Below, piece after piece: positions 63,521 through 64,000 of a stretch of DNA of 64,000 nucleotides (the stretch's first letter is position 1; the number at the start of each line of letters is the position of its first letter). The DNA is taken from contig DATMRF010000028.1 of assembly GCA_035566435.1 (NCBI GenBank), forward strand, positions 1 to 64,000, given 5' to 3'. Position numbers and translations under genes: made by a program. The notes beneath the pieces are model-generated. The model was not told where the DNA came from. It saw nothing but the letters and a program-made list of their open reading frames with translations, and did not search any database. The stretch is from DATMRF01 sp035566435 (GTDB taxonomy: Bacteria; Verrucomicrobiota; Verrucomicrobiia; Limisphaerales; UBA8199).

Positions 63521-64000
63521 ATGGCAAGGCCACAGGCCGAGAAGAGCCGGATTCTGATCGTCGAGGACCACCCGTTATTTCGGGAGGGCCTGCGGCAGAT
63601 GATCGATCGTAACGCGGCGCTGACCGTTTGCGGCCAGGCGGGGGACGCCACCAGCGCGATGCGCGCCGTCGCGGAATTGAAACCGGATCTGGTGCTCGTG
63701 GACATTTCGCTCGAAGGAAGCAATGGGATCGACTTGATTAAAAACCTGAAAGCGACCTGCGATGAACTGCCGATCCTGGTCATTTCCATGCATGACGAAT
63801 CACTTTACGCGGAACGGGCGTTGCGGGCCGGAGCCCTGGGCTACGTGATGAAGAACGAGCCCGCCCGGACCGTGAAGGCGGCCATTTTCAAAGTGCTCGG
63901 CGGTGATATTTTCCTAAGTGAAAAGATGTCCACATCGGTGCTGGCCAAGTTGATGCGGGGAAAGCCAGAGCGACCTGTCTCCCCCATCGAGCAATTAAGC
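63521..64000 (+). CDS. NarL/FixJ-type response regulator, 3' end off the window
   Basis: The first 160 codons are present. The REC domain shows IVEDHPLFREGLRQMI (acidic pocket), LVLVDISLEGSNGIDL (phospho-acceptor Asp near 61), ILVISMHDE (switch Ser) and GALGYVMKNEPARTV (conserved Lys near 111). PVSPIEQLS at the edge fits the start of a LuxR-type HTH (usually LTxRExEV). The ATG at 63521 follows GGGTGAAACC. It is the evident partner of the HisKA_3 kinase just upstream. Confidence 0.88.
   Translation, partial: MARPQAEKSRILIVEDHPLFREGLRQMIDRNAALTVCGQAGDATSAMRAVAELKPDLVLVDISLEGSNGIDLIKNLKATCDELPILVISMHDESLYAERALRAGALGYVMKNEPARTVKAAIFKVLGGDIFLSEKMSTSVLAKLMRGKPERPVSPIEQLS

Overview
The window looks like chromosomal DNA of a GC-rich Verrucomicrobiota bacterium of the Pedosphaera/Limisphaerales type. 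This is inferred from gene content, not from a marker gene. The supporting content is: type II-secretion-like prepilins read as xAFxLIELLVVIA, M56 sensors fused to lipocalin-like repeats, propeller and OB-repeat sensor kinases, a tricorn-like protease, GH50/GH97/GH18 secreted hydrolases, LamG/Ig surface proteins, a giant glycine-rich repeat protein, and intergenic DNA full of G-rich short-period repeats. There are no rRNA genes, tRNA genes or transposases that I can see.

Left part (1-7.3 kb): a truncated phage/plasmid-type DUF3631 ATPase gene on the minus strand carries 105-bp repeats translated in frame. It is followed by a 5.1-kb array of plus-strand genes (78-aa unknown, nuclease-like/SF2 helicase, GNAT, duplicated retropepsin, membrane protein, small P-loop kinase). 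The genes are separated by about 90-bp imperfect inverted repeats that begin with RYYYAAC-like and end with GTTRRRY-like cores and have unpaired bases in one arm. These are the hallmarks of integron attC sites. No integrase gene lies in the window, so this is an integron cassette cluster lacking a visible integrase. It is the most notable system here.

7.8-16.2 kb: a BlaI-type repressor and M56 metalloprotease operon with two TTAC-N4-GTAA operators in its promoter; a prepilin-like protein; a propeller histidine kinase overlapping its response regulator; transaldolase. 16.7-22.7 kb: a four-gene operon padR-RND pump-adaptor-TolC. 23-25.1 kb: an overlapping or adjacent pair predicted to turn arginine into ornithine and then proline (TIGR00300 ornithine cyclodeaminase and an arginine-dihydrolase-like amidinotransferase-fold enzyme).

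25.3-40.3 kb: secreted and surface functions. These are a LysM protein, a GH97 pseudogene with its catalytic middle deleted, a GH50 agarase-like enzyme, a DUF6159 membrane protein, an intact GH97 and a 1927-aa glycine-rich repeat protein. 40.7-47.4 kb: tricorn-like protease, small membrane protein, SirB1-like transglutaminase-fold protein, cardiolipin-synthase-like protein and a HAD phosphatase.

47.4-53.5 kb: the conserved SRP RNA-dnaX-ybaB-recR group and two paralogous FHA/zinc-finger/membrane proteins. 53.9-64 kb: a small zinc-ribbon protein, a GH18 chitinase-like gene whose 5' end is invaded by repeat DNA, a second prepilin-like protein, a LamG-Ig-Ig-LamG protein, and an OB-repeat PAS histidine kinase with a NarL-type response regulator cut by the right edge.

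Several families of dispersed repeats recur in the gaps: GGTTGAA/GGATTATT/GGAGTGAT short-period repeats, a roughly 55-bp GAGATCAGAGACTCC element, and a GGGGACGTGGCCGTCCCC palindrome. In three places they are read in frame as linkers or leaders of proteins.
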